Shown here in pieces: positions 38,955-47,597 of a stretch of DNA of 64,000 bases. Location of the stretch: NCBI RefSeq assembly GCF_003443895.1, contig NZ_QQOA01000009.1:124001-188000 (forward strand), in the 5' to 3' direction. Below the pieces are notes generated by a model. The model did not search any database. It was not told the DNA's origin and was given only the letters and a program-made list of their open reading frames with translations. How positions within the stretch are numbered: position 1 is the stretch's first letter; each line of letters begins with the position of its first letter. This DNA comes from Paraburkholderia phosphatilytica. GTDB taxonomy: Bacteria > Pseudomonadota > Gammaproteobacteria > Burkholderiales > Burkholderiaceae. The position numbers were made by a program, and so were the translations under genes.

Positions 38955-39944
38955 TCAGTAGCGGATCACGGACGCGCCCCATGTGAAGCCGCCGCCGACC
39001 CCTTCGATCAGCACGTTGTGGCCGCGCTTGATGCGGCCGTCGCGCACCGCGACGTCGAGTGCGAGCGGGATCGATGCGGCCGACGTGTTGCCGTGCTCGC
39101 CGACCGTGACGACCATGCGTTCCTGCGGCAGCCCGAGCTTGCGGCACGTGCTCTGCATGATGCGAATGTTGGCCTGGTGCGGAATCAGCCAGTCGATATG
39201 CCCGGGCGCGAGGTTCGCTTTTTCCAGCGCCTCGACCGCGACCTTCTCGAGCACGTTGACCGCGAGCTTGAAGACCGCCTGGCCGTCCATGTGCAGGAAC
39301 GCGCTGCCCGCAACCACGCCGCCGTTCACGTTGCCCGGCGTGCACAGAATGTTCGAATGGCTGCCGTCCGCGTGCAGCGCGCTCGCGAGCACGCCCGGCG
39401 TGTCCGATGCCTGCAGCACGACCGCGCCGGCGCCGTCGCCGAACAGCACGCAAGTGGTGCGGTCGCTGAAATCGAGAATGCGCGAGAACGTCTCCGCGCC
39501 GATCACGAGCGCCGTGCGATGCTGGCCGCTGCGGATGAAGCTGTCCGCCGTCGCGACCGCGTAGGCGAAGCCGGAGCAGACAGCCTGCACGTCGAACGCG
39601 GCGCCGTTGTTGCGGATGCCGAGCTTGTTCTGCAGCAGGCAGGCCGTGCTCGGAAACACGAAGTCCGGCGTGGACGTTGCGACGATGATCAGATCGATGG
39701 ATTGCGGATCAACATCCGCCGCTTCGATCGCGCGCTGCGCGGCGATCAGCGAGAGGTCGCTGGTGGTGACATCCGGATCGGCGAAGTGACGCGCATGGAT
39801 GCCCGTGCGCGCGACGATCCATTCATCGCTCGTCTCGACACCCTGCTTTGCGAGACGGTCCGCCAGATCCTGATTCGAGACGCGGTTGGGCGGCAGATAA
39901 CTGCCGGTGCCCAGCACGCGGGAGTAAATAGATTGAGCAGCCAT
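38955..39944 (-). CDS. fabH: 3-oxoacyl-ACP synthase III
   Basis: A 329-residue enzyme that starts fatty acid synthesis by joining acetyl-CoA to malonyl-ACP. Catalytic residues are Cys in [11 protein letters not shown], His in [10 protein letters not shown] and Asn in [12 protein letters not shown]. Its ATG shares one base with the plsX stop (TAATG), so translation is probably coupled. Confidence 0.98.
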   Translation of the reverse strand: MAAQSIYSRVLGTGSYLPPNRVSNQDLADRLAKQGVETSDEWIVARTGIHARHFADPDVTTSDLSLIAAQRAIEAADVDPQSIDLIIVATSTPDFVFPSTACLLQNKLGIRNNGAAFDVQAVCSGFAYAVATADSFIRSGQHRTALVIGAETFSRILDFSDRTTCVLFGDGAGAVVLQASDTPGVLASALHADGSHSNILCTPGNVNGGVVAGSAFLHMDGQAVFKLAVNVLEKVAVEALEKANLAPGHIDWLIPHQANIRIMQSTCRKLGLPQERMVVTVGEHGNTSAASIPLALDVAVRDGRIKRGHNVLIEGVGGGFTWGASVIRY

Positions 39945-41053
39945 TATGCCTTCGAGGATAACGCAGCGTAGGGCTCGGCCGGCTGGCCCGCGACGGGGCT
40001 AGCGTAGCCCCCGCCACCGCCGGCGTCGCGCGCGGCCTGTTCGAGAGGACCGGCATTTTCCTCCATCGCCCGCGCGAGGCGCTCCAGCACGCCATTTTTG
40101 ACGGCATCATACCCGCGTTTGATAGCCCACTCAAACGCGTACGCATCCGCCGAACCGTGGCTCTTGATCACGAGACTGCGCAGGCCGAGCAGCGCCGCGC
40201 CGTTGTACTGCCGGTGATCGACGCGCTTCTTGAAGCGCAGCAGCACGGGTAGCGCGAAGACGGCCATCAGCTTCGTGAGAAACGAGCGGCCGAATTCTTC
40301 CTTGATCATATCGGAAAGCATCTGCGCGAGTCCTTCCGAAGTCTTCAGCGCGACATTGCCGACGAAACCGTCGCAGACGATCACGTCGACGGTGCCCTTG
40401 AAAATGTCGTTGCCTTCGACGTTGCCGCGGAAGTTGAGCGTGCTCGCGCGCAGCAGTTCGCCTGCGCGCTTGATGGTGTCGTTGCCCTTGATGACCTCTT
40501 CGCCGATGTTCAGGAGTCCAATGGTTGGACGGTCCTTGCCTTCGAGCGCGGCGACGAGCGCGTGCCCCATCTCCGCGAACTGCAGCAGATGCTGCGGCTC
40601 GCAGTCGACGTTCGCGCCCAGATCGAGCATCGTGGTATAGCCGGTGTGATTCGGCATCGCGAACGCGATGGCCGGACGCTCGATACCAGTGAGCGTCTTC
40701 AGCACGTAGCGCGACACGGCCATCAGCGCGCCGGTGTTGCCCGCGGACACGCAGGCCTGCGCTTCGCCTTCCTTGACCCGGTTCAGCGCGACGCGCATCG
40801 ACGAGTCTTTCTTCTTGCGCAGCGCGATCTCGACCGGATCGTCCATCGCGACGACTTCCGACGCGGGCACGACGGTCAAGGCCGGCTCATCCTGCGCCTT
40901 GCATTTTTTCAACTGCGCGCGGATCGCACCTTCGATGCCGACGAGCATCAACTGCGCGTCGGGATGCGAACGAACGAAGCTGACGGCCGCGGGAACGGTC
41001 ACGGATGGCCCGTGGTCGCCTCCCATGCAATCTATCGTGAGCTTTACGGTCAT
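39944..41053 (-). CDS. plsX: Phosphate acyltransferase
   Basis: A 369-residue peripheral membrane enzyme that turns acyl-ACP into acyl phosphate for phospholipid synthesis. It begins [16 protein letters not shown], and [20 protein letters not shown] and [18 protein letters not shown] are family segments. The C-terminal 40 residues are Gly/Ala-rich. An intrinsic terminator separates it from rpmF upstream. Confidence 0.97.
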   Translation of the reverse strand: MTVKLTIDCMGGDHGPSVTVPAAVSFVRSHPDAQLMLVGIEGAIRAQLKKCKAQDEPALTVVPASEVVAMDDPVEIALRKKKDSSMRVALNRVKEGEAQACVSAGNTGALMAVSRYVLKTLTGIERPAIAFAMPNHTGYTTMLDLGANVDCEPQHLLQFAEMGHALVAALEGKDRPTIGLLNIGEEVIKGNDTIKRAGELLRASTLNFRGNVEGNDIFKGTVDVIVCDGFVGNVALKTSEGLAQMLSDMIKEEFGRSFLTKLMAVFALPVLLRFKKRVDHRQYNGAALLGLRSLVIKSHGSADAYAFEWAIKRGYDAVKNGVLERLARAMEENAGPLEQAARDAGGGGGYASPVAGQPAEPYAALSSKA

Positions 41054-41075
41054 GGAATGCGACGGATTTCAGGCA

Positions 41076-41106
41076 CAAAAAAGCGGCAGTAGACTGCCGC
41101 CTTTTT
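41076..41106 (-). terminator. Intrinsic terminator between rpmF and plsX
   Basis: An 8-bp inverted repeat (41083-41090 with 41093-41100; the innermost pairs must open to form a loop) has A residues on one side and Ts on the other; on the minus strand six Ts follow. It could make plsX-fab expression depend on read-through or a separate promoter. Confidence 0.85.
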
Positions 41107-41177
41107 GCCAAGCCGGGAAAATGTCAAGCGAGCCGGTCGCCACGCGAAACGCTGGGGAGCGCAACGCAGTGAAGCGA

Positions 41178-41357
41178 TTAGTCGTTCTTCGTCTTGACGA
41201 CTTTCTTGCCGCGATAGTAGCCATTCGGGCTGATGTGGTGACGCAGATGCACTTCACCCGTGCTCGGTTCGACGGCGATCGGCGCTGCCGACAGGAAATC
41301 GTGCGAGCGGTGCATGCCGCGCTTCGACGGCGACTTCTTGTTTTGTTGAACTGCCAT
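41178..41357 (-). CDS. rpmF: 50S ribosomal protein L32
   Basis: A 59-residue basic ribosomal protein: it begins [20 protein letters not shown] and ends [15 protein letters not shown]. The ATG at 41357 has an AGGAG ribosome site; 11 upstream codons are excluded. It lacks the paired zinc cysteines seen in some L32 proteins. It lies between DUF177 and plsX as in most proteobacteria. Confidence 0.99.
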   Translation of the reverse strand: MAVQQNKKSPSKRGMHRSHDFLSAAPIAVEPSTGEVHLRHHISPNGYYRGKKVVKTKND

Positions 41358-41458
41358 GATAACTCCTGAAAATTTTCCGAATTCTAACACAGCGCGATCC
41401 GCGCGCCGTCACCATCCAGGTGACCGACCGCCACGTTTCGCACCCACCTGCAACCTGT

Positions 41459-42139
41459 TCAGTGCTTGCCGCCCGGCCCGCCCCGCTTCAGCGCTTCGAG
41501 CGCTGCGAACGGATTGGGCTTGTGCGCCTCGTCACCTTCGCTTCCCGCTGCTTGATCCCCGGCTTCGGGATCGCTGTCTGGGTCACTGCCCGGGTCACTA
41601 CCCTCTTCACCCGCCACACCCGACACGAGACTCTCGTGCACCGACGGACAGACGTCGTGCTTGGGCACGAGCGGCAGCGCCAGCAACAACTCCTCTTCGA
41701 TCAGGTCGACGAGATCGAACTGCTTCGAACCCACGATCACGTCGACTTCATCCTCGTCGAGCGGAAACTCTTCCGCCTCGGCCTCGGTATTGACGATCCG
41801 GTAGACCGCATCGACATCGAACGCCTGCAGATACGGCGACAGGCACCGCTGACATTCGAGCCACGCCGAACCGTGCAGCGCGAGCCGCAGATACGGCTGC
41901 GGCCCCTCGGTGCCGTCGTCCTGCAATTCCGGCTGGGTAGAGCCTTCGGCTTGCCACGTGAACGTGGTGTCGCGGTCTGGCGCGTCGGCCGGCACTTCGT
42001 TTAACATGCGCGGCAGTTGCGAGACGCGCACCGCGCCCGCTGCCTGCCGCCCGGTCCGTGCGAATTCGAACAGGTCGATTTCGCGGCCAGCGTGAAGCGG
42101 ATCGGCGGGACCAGCAGGTTTGCCAGGGTGTGAACTCAT
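41459..42139 (-). CDS. DUF177 protein, YceD-like (23S rRNA accumulation)
   Basis: A 226-residue protein of the YceD/DUF177 family, linked to 23S rRNA accumulation. The conserved core has LHGSAWLECQRCLSPYLQAFDV, the acidic EEFPLDEDEVDVIVG, and DLVDLIEEELLLALPLVPKHD. The tail is acidic with Ser-Asp-Pro repeats (GSDPGSDPDSDPEAG) before a conserved NPFAALEAL end. The ATG at 42139 has an AGGAG site. It is the first gene of the rpmF-plsX-fab cluster. Confidence 0.94.
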   Translation of the reverse strand: MSSHPGKPAGPADPLHAGREIDLFEFARTGRQAAGAVRVSQLPRMLNEVPADAPDRDTTFTWQAEGSTQPELQDDGTEGPQPYLRLALHGSAWLECQRCLSPYLQAFDVDAVYRIVNTEAEAEEFPLDEDEVDVIVGSKQFDLVDLIEEELLLALPLVPKHDVCPSVHESLVSGVAGEEGSDPGSDPDSDPEAGDQAAGSEGDEAHKPNPFAALEALKRGGPGGKH

Positions 42140-42185
42140 GTGCGCTCCTGCGTCGGCAAAGCATCGTACCGATGAAAAGCCCAAA

Positions 42186-42214
42186 ATCATATCCGTTTTG
42201 TCTTTTCGAGTCAA
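42186..42214 (-). promoter_or_regulatory. Strong sigma-70 promoter before DUF177-rpmF
   Basis: On the minus strand TTGACT (42209-42214), 17 bases, then TATGAT (42186-42191), about 45 bases before the DUF177 start. This is the likely main promoter of the ribosomal protein/fatty acid operon. Confidence 0.85.
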
Positions 42215-42274
42215 TCACTTAAGCCCGCTTTTGCGAATCGTCCAGCGGGCCCGTTCCACCCCTGCCGTCCAACC

Positions 42275-42925
42275 ATGCCCGATTCGCTGAAACCCCTGTC
42301 AAATCAGGCGCGCCCGCGCCTCGTGCTGGCCTCCAGCTCGCGCTACCGGCGCGAACTGCTGGAGCGCCTGCGCATTCCGTTCGACGTGATCGTGCCCGCG
42401 ATCGACGAAACGCCGCACGCCGGCGAGACGCCCGAAGCGACCGCGCTGCGACTTGCGGAAGCGAAAGCACGCAAGGTCGCAGCCGAATTGCAGGTCGGTA
42501 CCTCGCGTAGTGAGCGCACACTTGTGATCGGCTCCGACCAGGTCGCTACCTTCGATGGCCATCAGATCGGCAAGCCCGGTTCGCACGAAAACGCGCTCGC
42601 GCAACTGCAGGCGATGCGCGGCCGCGAAGTGCTGTTCCATAGCGCGCTGAGCCTGGTCGATAGCGCCACCGACGCCGCGCAGACCGTCGACGTAATTACC
42701 CGCGTGCGCTTTCGCGACCTGCCGGATACGGCGCTCGACGCCTACCTGCGCGCCGAAACGCCGTACGACTGCGCGGGCAGTGCGAAGTCCGAGGGCCTTG
42801 GCATCGCGCTGCTCGACGCGATCGATTCCGACGACCCGACCGCGCTGATCGGCCTGCCGCTGATCGCGCTGACGCGCATGCTGATGGCGGTGAGCTATCC
42901 GATCCTGAAAGCGGAGGCAGCATGA
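42275..42925 (+). CDS. Maf-like nucleotide pyrophosphatase
   Basis: A 216-residue Maf/YceF-type protein that hydrolyses non-canonical nucleoside triphosphates. It has LVLASSSRYRRELLERL, IPFDVIVPAIDETP, the catalytic aspartate in VIGSDQVATFDG and the lysine/Glu region YDCAGSAKSEGLG. The SDQVA variant points to the YceF branch, whose E. coli member prefers m7GTP. It faces away from DUF177 and overlaps the next gene by four bases. Confidence 0.94.
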   Translation: MPDSLKPLSNQARPRLVLASSSRYRRELLERLRIPFDVIVPAIDETPHAGETPEATALRLAEAKARKVAAELQVGTSRSERTLVIGSDQVATFDGHQIGKPGSHENALAQLQAMRGREVLFHSALSLVDSATDAAQTVDVITRVRFRDLPDTALDAYLRAETPYDCAGSAKSEGLGIALLDAIDSDDPTALIGLPLIALTRMLMAVSYPILKAEAA

Positions 42926-43641
42926 CCGGCACCCTCTACCTGATCCCGAACACGCTCGGCGATGGCGACGCGGACGCGCTCGCCGCCGTGCTGCCCGCAC
43001 CGGTCAGCGCCCGGGCGGCATCGCTGGCCTATTACATTGGCGAGAACGCGAAGACGACGCGCGCCTTCCTCAAGCGCACCGGCACCGAACGGCCGATCCA
43101 GGAAATCGAGATCCGCGAACTGAACGTGAACACGCCCGCCGGCGAGATCGACCGGCTGCTCGCGCCGATTCTCGCCGGCACGGACGGCGGGCTCGTATCC
43201 GAAGCGGGCTGCCCGGCCGTCGCGGACCCGGGCGCATTGCTCGTGCGGCGCGCGCACGAGAAAGGTATCAAGGTCGTGCCGCTCGTCGGCCCGAGTTCGA
43301 TCCTGCTGGCGTTGATGGCATCCGGCCTGAACGGCCAGAGCTTCGCGTTCCACGGCTATCTGCCGGTGGATGCCGGCGAACGCGCGAAACGCCTGCGCGA
43401 ACTCGAACAGCAGTCGCGCAAGGCGAAGCAGACGCAGATTTTCATCGAGACGCCGTACCGGAACCGCGCGCTGCTCGACACGTTGCTCGCCACGTGTGCG
43501 CCGTCGACGCTCGTCTGCGTGGCCGTCGACCTGACCTTGCCGGGCGAGACGATCGCGAGCCGCAACGTGAGCGACTGGAAGAAGGCTCAGGCGCCGGACC
43601 TGCAGAAGCGCCCTGCGATCTTCCTGATACTGGCAAATTGA
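42922..43641 (+). CDS. Tetrapyrrole methylase family SAM methyltransferase (RsmI-like)
   Basis: A 239-residue protein of the tetrapyrrole/corrin methylase fold. Segments VSEAGCPAVADPGALLVRRA and VPLVGPSSILLALMASGLNGQSFAFHGYLP resemble RsmI, the 16S rRNA C1402 2'-O-methylase. However the N-terminus (TLYLIPNTLGDGDADAL) differs from RsmI (which has a GNLGD-type start), so it may be a paralogue with another substrate. Its ATG overlaps the maf stop (ATGA), indicating coupled translation. Confidence 0.88.
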   Translation: MTGTLYLIPNTLGDGDADALAAVLPAPVSARAASLAYYIGENAKTTRAFLKRTGTERPIQEIEIRELNVNTPAGEIDRLLAPILAGTDGGLVSEAGCPAVADPGALLVRRAHEKGIKVVPLVGPSSILLALMASGLNGQSFAFHGYLPVDAGERAKRLRELEQQSRKAKQTQIFIETPYRNRALLDTLLATCAPSTLVCVAVDLTLPGETIASRNVSDWKKAQAPDLQKRPAIFLILAN

Positions 43642-43647
43642 GCGGAT

Positions 43648-43679
43648 TTCGGCGCTGATCGCATAACATTAGCGCCGAA
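43648..43679. terminator. Hairpin in the convergent gap before sppA
   Basis: A 9-bp stem (43648-43656 with 43671-43679, 14-base loop) lies between two convergent stops, without a T-run. Possible weak terminator. Confidence 0.4.
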
Positions 43680-43695
43680 CAGCGCCCTCTTACAC

Positions 43696-44700
43696 TCAGC
43701 GAAGTTTCAGCTTGCCTGTGGCGATCAGCGCGTGAATCGCGCCCGCGCCAACCGATGCGCCAAACTTTTTCGCCACGCGATCGCTCAGGCTTTCCTTGAC
43801 CGTGTAGTCGACGATGTCCGGCGCCTTCACGACGTCGCGCGCGACGTAATCCGTATCGCCGAAACCGTCGGCCAGCCCCAACTCGACGCTCTTCTCGCCC
43901 GTCCAGAACAGGCCCGAGAAGATATCCGGCGTTTCCTTCAGCCGGCTGCCGCGCCCCTGTTTGACGGCATCGATGAACTGCGCGTGAATCTGGTCGAGCA
44001 TCTCCTGCGCATGTGCATCCATCTGCGGCGTTTCCGGCGAGAACGGATCGAAAAAACCCTTGTTCTCCCCCGAAGTATGCAGACGGCGCTGGATACCCAG
44101 CTTGTCCATCAGTCCGGTGAACCCGAAGCCGTCCATCAGCACGCCGATCGAGCCGACCACACTCGCCTTGTCGACATAGATCTTGTCGGCCGCAGCGGCA
44201 ATGTAGTAGCCACCCGACGCGCACATGTCGCCGACCACCACATACAGCGGAATCGACGGATGCGCCGCGCGCAGCCGGCGGATGTTGCGGTTGATGATGC
44301 CCGCCTGCACCGGACTTCCGCCCGGGCTGTCGATATGCAGCACGACCGCGACCGTGCCGTCGTCTTCGAACGCATCCTGCAGCGCGCTGTCGATATCGTC
44401 GGCGTTCGCGGACGTATCTGACGAGATCTCACCATCCAGCGTGACGAGCGCGGTATGCCGGCCGCTGGTCGACACCTTGTCCACCGAGAAATCGAACACG
44501 CCCCACGCGATCACGAGCAGCACCACCAGAAACGCGAAGCGGAAGAAGATGCGCCAGCGCCGGGCGGCTCGTTGCTCGTTGATCGCGGCAAGCGCGATGC
44601 GTTCGAGCGCCGCGCGCTCCCAGCCGGGTTCCGCGCCCGCGGGCGGCTCGCGGCGCGGCGCGGACGGTTCGGGGGCGTCGGGGGTCTGATTGTCGGCCAT
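43696..44700 (-). CDS. sppA: Signal peptide peptidase SppA, S49 family
   Basis: A 334-residue membrane-anchored serine protease that degrades cut signal peptides. A Pro-rich cytoplasmic N-terminus is followed by one membrane segment (about 50-67, FAFLVVLLVIAWGVF). The S49 domain has HIDSPGGSPVQA, the catalytic serine in DMCASGGYYIAAAADKIYVD, and GSIGVLMDGFGFTGLMDKLG. It is the short form with one S49 domain. It ends the rluC-HAD-Rieske-sppA series on the minus strand. Confidence 0.95.
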   Translation of the reverse strand: MADNQTPDAPEPSAPRREPPAGAEPGWERAALERIALAAINEQRAARRWRIFFRFAFLVVLLVIAWGVFDFSVDKVSTSGRHTALVTLDGEISSDTSANADDIDSALQDAFEDDGTVAVVLHIDSPGGSPVQAGIINRNIRRLRAAHPSIPLYVVVGDMCASGGYYIAAAADKIYVDKASVVGSIGVLMDGFGFTGLMDKLGIQRRLHTSGENKGFFDPFSPETPQMDAHAQEMLDQIHAQFIDAVKQGRGSRLKETPDIFSGLFWTGEKSVELGLADGFGDTDYVARDVVKAPDIVDYTVKESLSDRVAKKFGASVGAGAIHALIATGKLKLR

Positions 44701-44737
44701 GCGAGTAGTCGGGGAGATAAGGGAAATTAAACGGAGA

Positions 44738-45130
44738 TCACGACTGGACGGGCTTCAGATCGCCATCCGGCAACCAGAAGACAGCGGGGCCTTCCGCCGT
44801 ATCGCGCTCTTCCACCTGCAGCTTGCGCAGCCTGCCGCCGCGGCACGGACCACCGACGCACCTGCCCGTGTCGGGTTCATAGATCGCGCCGTGAGTGGCG
44901 CACATCAAGTATAAGCCGGACGATTCGAAGAACTGCCCTTCGGCCCAGTCGAGCTCCATCGGCACGTGCGCGCAGCGGTTCAGGTAGCCGTGCGGCTTGC
45001 CGTCGTAGCGCACGAAGAACACCACTGCCGTGCCGTCGGCCACCTGCGCGTCGCGCCGGATACCCATCCCGCCGTCGACCAGTTCCGCGGCAGCACACAC
45101 ACGCACGGCTTCGTTGGTATCGGCCATCAT
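44738..45130 (-). CDS. Rieske [2Fe-2S] protein
   Basis: A 130-residue soluble protein with both Rieske cluster-binding boxes: C-x-H in RCAHVPMEL and C-x-x-H in CATHGAIYEP. There is no membrane segment, so it resembles ferredoxin-type Rieske proteins rather than the bc1 subunit. The ATG overlaps the HAD gene stop (ATGA). Its electron partner is unknown; the gene order HAD phosphatase-Rieske-sppA recurs in Burkholderia from memory. Confidence 0.9.
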   Translation of the reverse strand: MMADTNEAVRVCAAAELVDGGMGIRRDAQVADGTAVVFFVRYDGKPHGYLNRCAHVPMELDWAEGQFFESSGLYLMCATHGAIYEPDTGRCVGGPCRGGRLRKLQVEERDTAEGPAVFWLPDGDLKPVQS

Positions 45131-45786
45131 GCGTACTCGCGCAGCCAGGCCGCGAGCGCGTCGACGCTATCGGCAACGTATTTCGGCCCGAGCGCCACCA
45201 GCGACTGCGCCGGATGCGCGCCATACGTCACGCCGACGCCGGCCACGCCCGCATTGATCGCCATCTGCAGATCGTGCGTCGTGTCGCCGATCATCAACGT
45301 GCGCGCAGGATCCTGCCCCAGTTCGCGCGTCAATTCGTGCAGCATAGCCGGGTGAGGTTTCGAGAACGTTTCATCCGCGCAGCGGGTGCCGTCGAAGAGA
45401 CTCGTCAAGCGCACCTGATCGAGCGCCCGGTTCAGGCCGACGCGGCTCTTGCCGGTCGCGACCGCGAGCAGGTAGCCCTCGTCGCGCAGCGACTGAAGCA
45501 TCTCGCGCACGCCGATGAAGAGTTCGGTATGCGGATCCTTCACCAGATAGTGGTAGCGGTAGCGCTCGGCGAGCCGCGGGTAGTCGGCCGGATCGAGCGT
45601 CGGCGCCGCAATCTGGAGCGCGTCGCGCAGACCGAGCCCGATCACGTAGCTGGCGGCCTCGTCGGCCGGCACCGGCAGGCCGAGGTCGCGGCAGGCCGAC
45701 TGGATGCTGCGCGCGATGTGCGCGGTCGAATCCATCAGCGTGCCGTCCCAGTCGAACACGATCAGGTCAAATTGCTGGCGAGCCAT
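45127..45786 (-). CDS. HAD-superfamily hydrolase, phosphoglycolate phosphatase-like
   Basis: A 219-residue phosphatase: motif I is VFDWDGTLMDS, motif II AVATGKSR, motif III lysine in FSKPHPAML, motif IV MIGDTTHDLQMAINAG. A helical cap (about 20-85) makes it a subfamily IA member close to Gph/PpaX. Its substrate may be 2-phosphoglycolate but this is not proven. The ATG at 45786 overlaps the rluC end by about 20 bases. Confidence 0.9.
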   Translation of the reverse strand: MARQQFDLIVFDWDGTLMDSTAHIARSIQSACRDLGLPVPADEAASYVIGLGLRDALQIAAPTLDPADYPRLAERYRYHYLVKDPHTELFIGVREMLQSLRDEGYLLAVATGKSRVGLNRALDQVRLTSLFDGTRCADETFSKPHPAMLHELTRELGQDPARTLMIGDTTHDLQMAINAGVAGVGVTYGAHPAQSLVALGPKYVADSVDALAAWLREYA

Positions 45787-46795
45787 GCGTCGTCGTCCCG
45801 TTCTTGAGGTTGCCAAGTGAGTTCAGTTGATCGATGAAACGTTGACATTCCGCCGGCAGCGGCGCGTCGAACTGCAGCGGTTCGCCCGTCACCGGGTGCG
45901 TGAGCTTCAGCCGGTACGCGTGCAGGAACATGCGCTTGATGCCCGGCATCGCGTCGGCCCGCGCGAGCGCCTTGTTCAGCGGGAAATCGCCGTATTTGGC
46001 GTCGCCGACGATCGGCAGACCGAGATGCGCGAGATGCACGCGGATCTGGTGCGTGCGCCCCGTCTTGAGTTCAGCTTCGAGGAGCGCGTAATCCTGCCAG
46101 CGCTCGAGCAGGTTGAACACCGTGTGCGACGGCAGCCCGTCCGGCTGGATCCGCACGCGGCGCTCGCCGTCCGGCGTCAGGTACTTGTGCAGCGGCTCCT
46201 TCACCGCGCGGCGGCGGCCCCAGTCGCTCGCCCAGTCGCCGTGCACGCAGGCCTGGTAGCGCTTGTCCATGCGGTTCTCGCGAATCTGCTCGTGCAGGCC
46301 GACCAGCGCCGTGCGTTTTTTCGCGAGCATCAGGACGCCGGACGTCTCCCGGTCCAGCCGGTGCACCAGTTCGAGGAACTTGGTGCTCGGCCGCGCCTCG
46401 CGCATCTGCTCGATCACGCCGAACGCGACGCCGCTGCCGCCATGCACCGCGACGCCCGCGGGTTTGTCGATGACGATCATGTAGTCGTCTTCGAACAGCG
46501 TGGTGAAGTGCGCGGCCGGCGCGGGGTATACCGGGCCCGATGTCTGCGCGACCCGGATGGGCGGCACGCGCACCACGTCGCCCGTTTCGAGCCGGTACTG
46601 CGCGTCCACGCGGCCCTTGTTCACGCGCACTTCGCCGCTGCGCAGAATGCGGTAGATATGGCTTTTCGGAACACCCTTACAGACGCGCAGAAGGAAATTG
46701 TCGATGCGCTGACCGGCTTCGTCTTCGCCAATATTGAGCATCGAGACCTGGTCGCTTGCGACCGAATTCTGGGAAATTTTGCCTAACTCTTTCAT
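45767..46795 (-). CDS. rluC: 23S rRNA pseudouridine synthase RluC
   Basis: A 342-residue RluA-family enzyme that makes pseudouridines at 23S positions 955, 2504 and 2580. It has an N-terminal S4 domain (QRIDNFLLRVCKGVPKSHIYRIL), the catalytic Asp in LVHRLDRETSGVL, and LKTGRTHQIRVHLAHLG. It is divergent from rne, whose promoter overlaps the rluC start region, as in many proteobacteria. Confidence 0.96.
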   Translation of the reverse strand: MKELGKISQNSVASDQVSMLNIGEDEAGQRIDNFLLRVCKGVPKSHIYRILRSGEVRVNKGRVDAQYRLETGDVVRVPPIRVAQTSGPVYPAPAAHFTTLFEDDYMIVIDKPAGVAVHGGSGVAFGVIEQMREARPSTKFLELVHRLDRETSGVLMLAKKRTALVGLHEQIRENRMDKRYQACVHGDWASDWGRRRAVKEPLHKYLTPDGERRVRIQPDGLPSHTVFNLLERWQDYALLEAELKTGRTHQIRVHLAHLGLPIVGDAKYGDFPLNKALARADAMPGIKRMFLHAYRLKLTHPVTGEPLQFDAPLPAECQRFIDQLNSLGNLKNGTTTHGSPAI

Positions 46796-46807
46796 TCTGA
46801 ATATAAT
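46779..46807 (+). promoter_or_regulatory. Candidate sigma-70 promoter of rne
   Basis: TTGCCT (46779-46784), 17 bases, then a perfect TATAAT (46802-46807). Transcription would start near 46814, giving a leader of about 785 nt before the rne ATG. The -35 box overlaps the first codons of divergent rluC. Confidence 0.75.
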
Positions 46808-47597
46808 TTGCCCAGCAGTCCGGTCTGCGGCGGCCGTCGCTTTGGCCGGAAACCGGACGGATTGCGAAGGCGCAAGCGATAAACCGTTATTTTACTTGCG
46901 CCGGGGGCGGGTTGCTCACCCCTTCAAAACGAGATGCAACAAGTTGCACGTAAGGTTCCCCAGTCAGGCAAGGACAGCGCCCACAGGTGCGTTCGGTCGG
47001 ACCGGAACCGACGGTGACGGAAAGTTTGGTTCAAAAGAATTTATCGGGAAGCTGCGTGGCTGGGCGCGTGTTGCCTCGCCGTAGCTCCCCGGTTTGCGAA
47101 AAAACGGCGTGCGCCCGAGATGTCCTGCGGCAATCGGCAGAACATGGCGACGTCAAGACAGGCGAGACACCCAAGCGGGGAGATCGGCGTTCCGAGCAGG
47201 CTTTCGCGGCAACCTTGCCCAAGCCTTCGTCCACCGGTTGAGCGGCCCACCGGCCGCACCAGCCGGCATTGCCAGATCAGCCCCTGCCGCCCGGTTCATG
47301 CGGGCGGCCCGGAGGCGGCAGAAGGCGAAGGCAGGTAACGGCAGACGCTGTGCGTGCCGGCAAACGGAAACGTCCGAATCCCCCGGCGTGTCGTCGCTCT
47401 TGTTTGAAGCCGTTTTCGCATGTGCCCTGCGGCCCCACGTCCTGTGCCGGACTGGCCCTTTCAGGCAATTCTCCCCACCATTCGTTCCTGCTCCAGCGTG
47501 CCCGTGACAACACAATAAGGCGCGGCATGTCCGTCCTTTGCGCCTGCGGCTGACAACCGCAGGCTGCGGGCTGGCAGAGCCGCTCTGGAGCCGTTCA
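46796..47597 (+). promoter_or_regulatory. Long rne leader (802-bp rluC-rne intergenic region)
   Basis: No credible protein is encoded here. Hairpins are visible at 46869-46902 (8-bp stem) and at 47542-47564 (8-bp stem, 7-base loop), the latter only 34 bases before the rne start. In E. coli rne has a 361-nt leader whose stem-loops let RNase E cut its own mRNA; this leader is about twice as long. A short frame (46987-47241) has no family resemblance. The function is inferred by analogy. Confidence 0.65.

Noticed and set aside
46987..47241. An 84-codon frame within the rne leader
   Set aside because: It lacks a good ribosome site and codon bias, and competing frames of similar length occur there.
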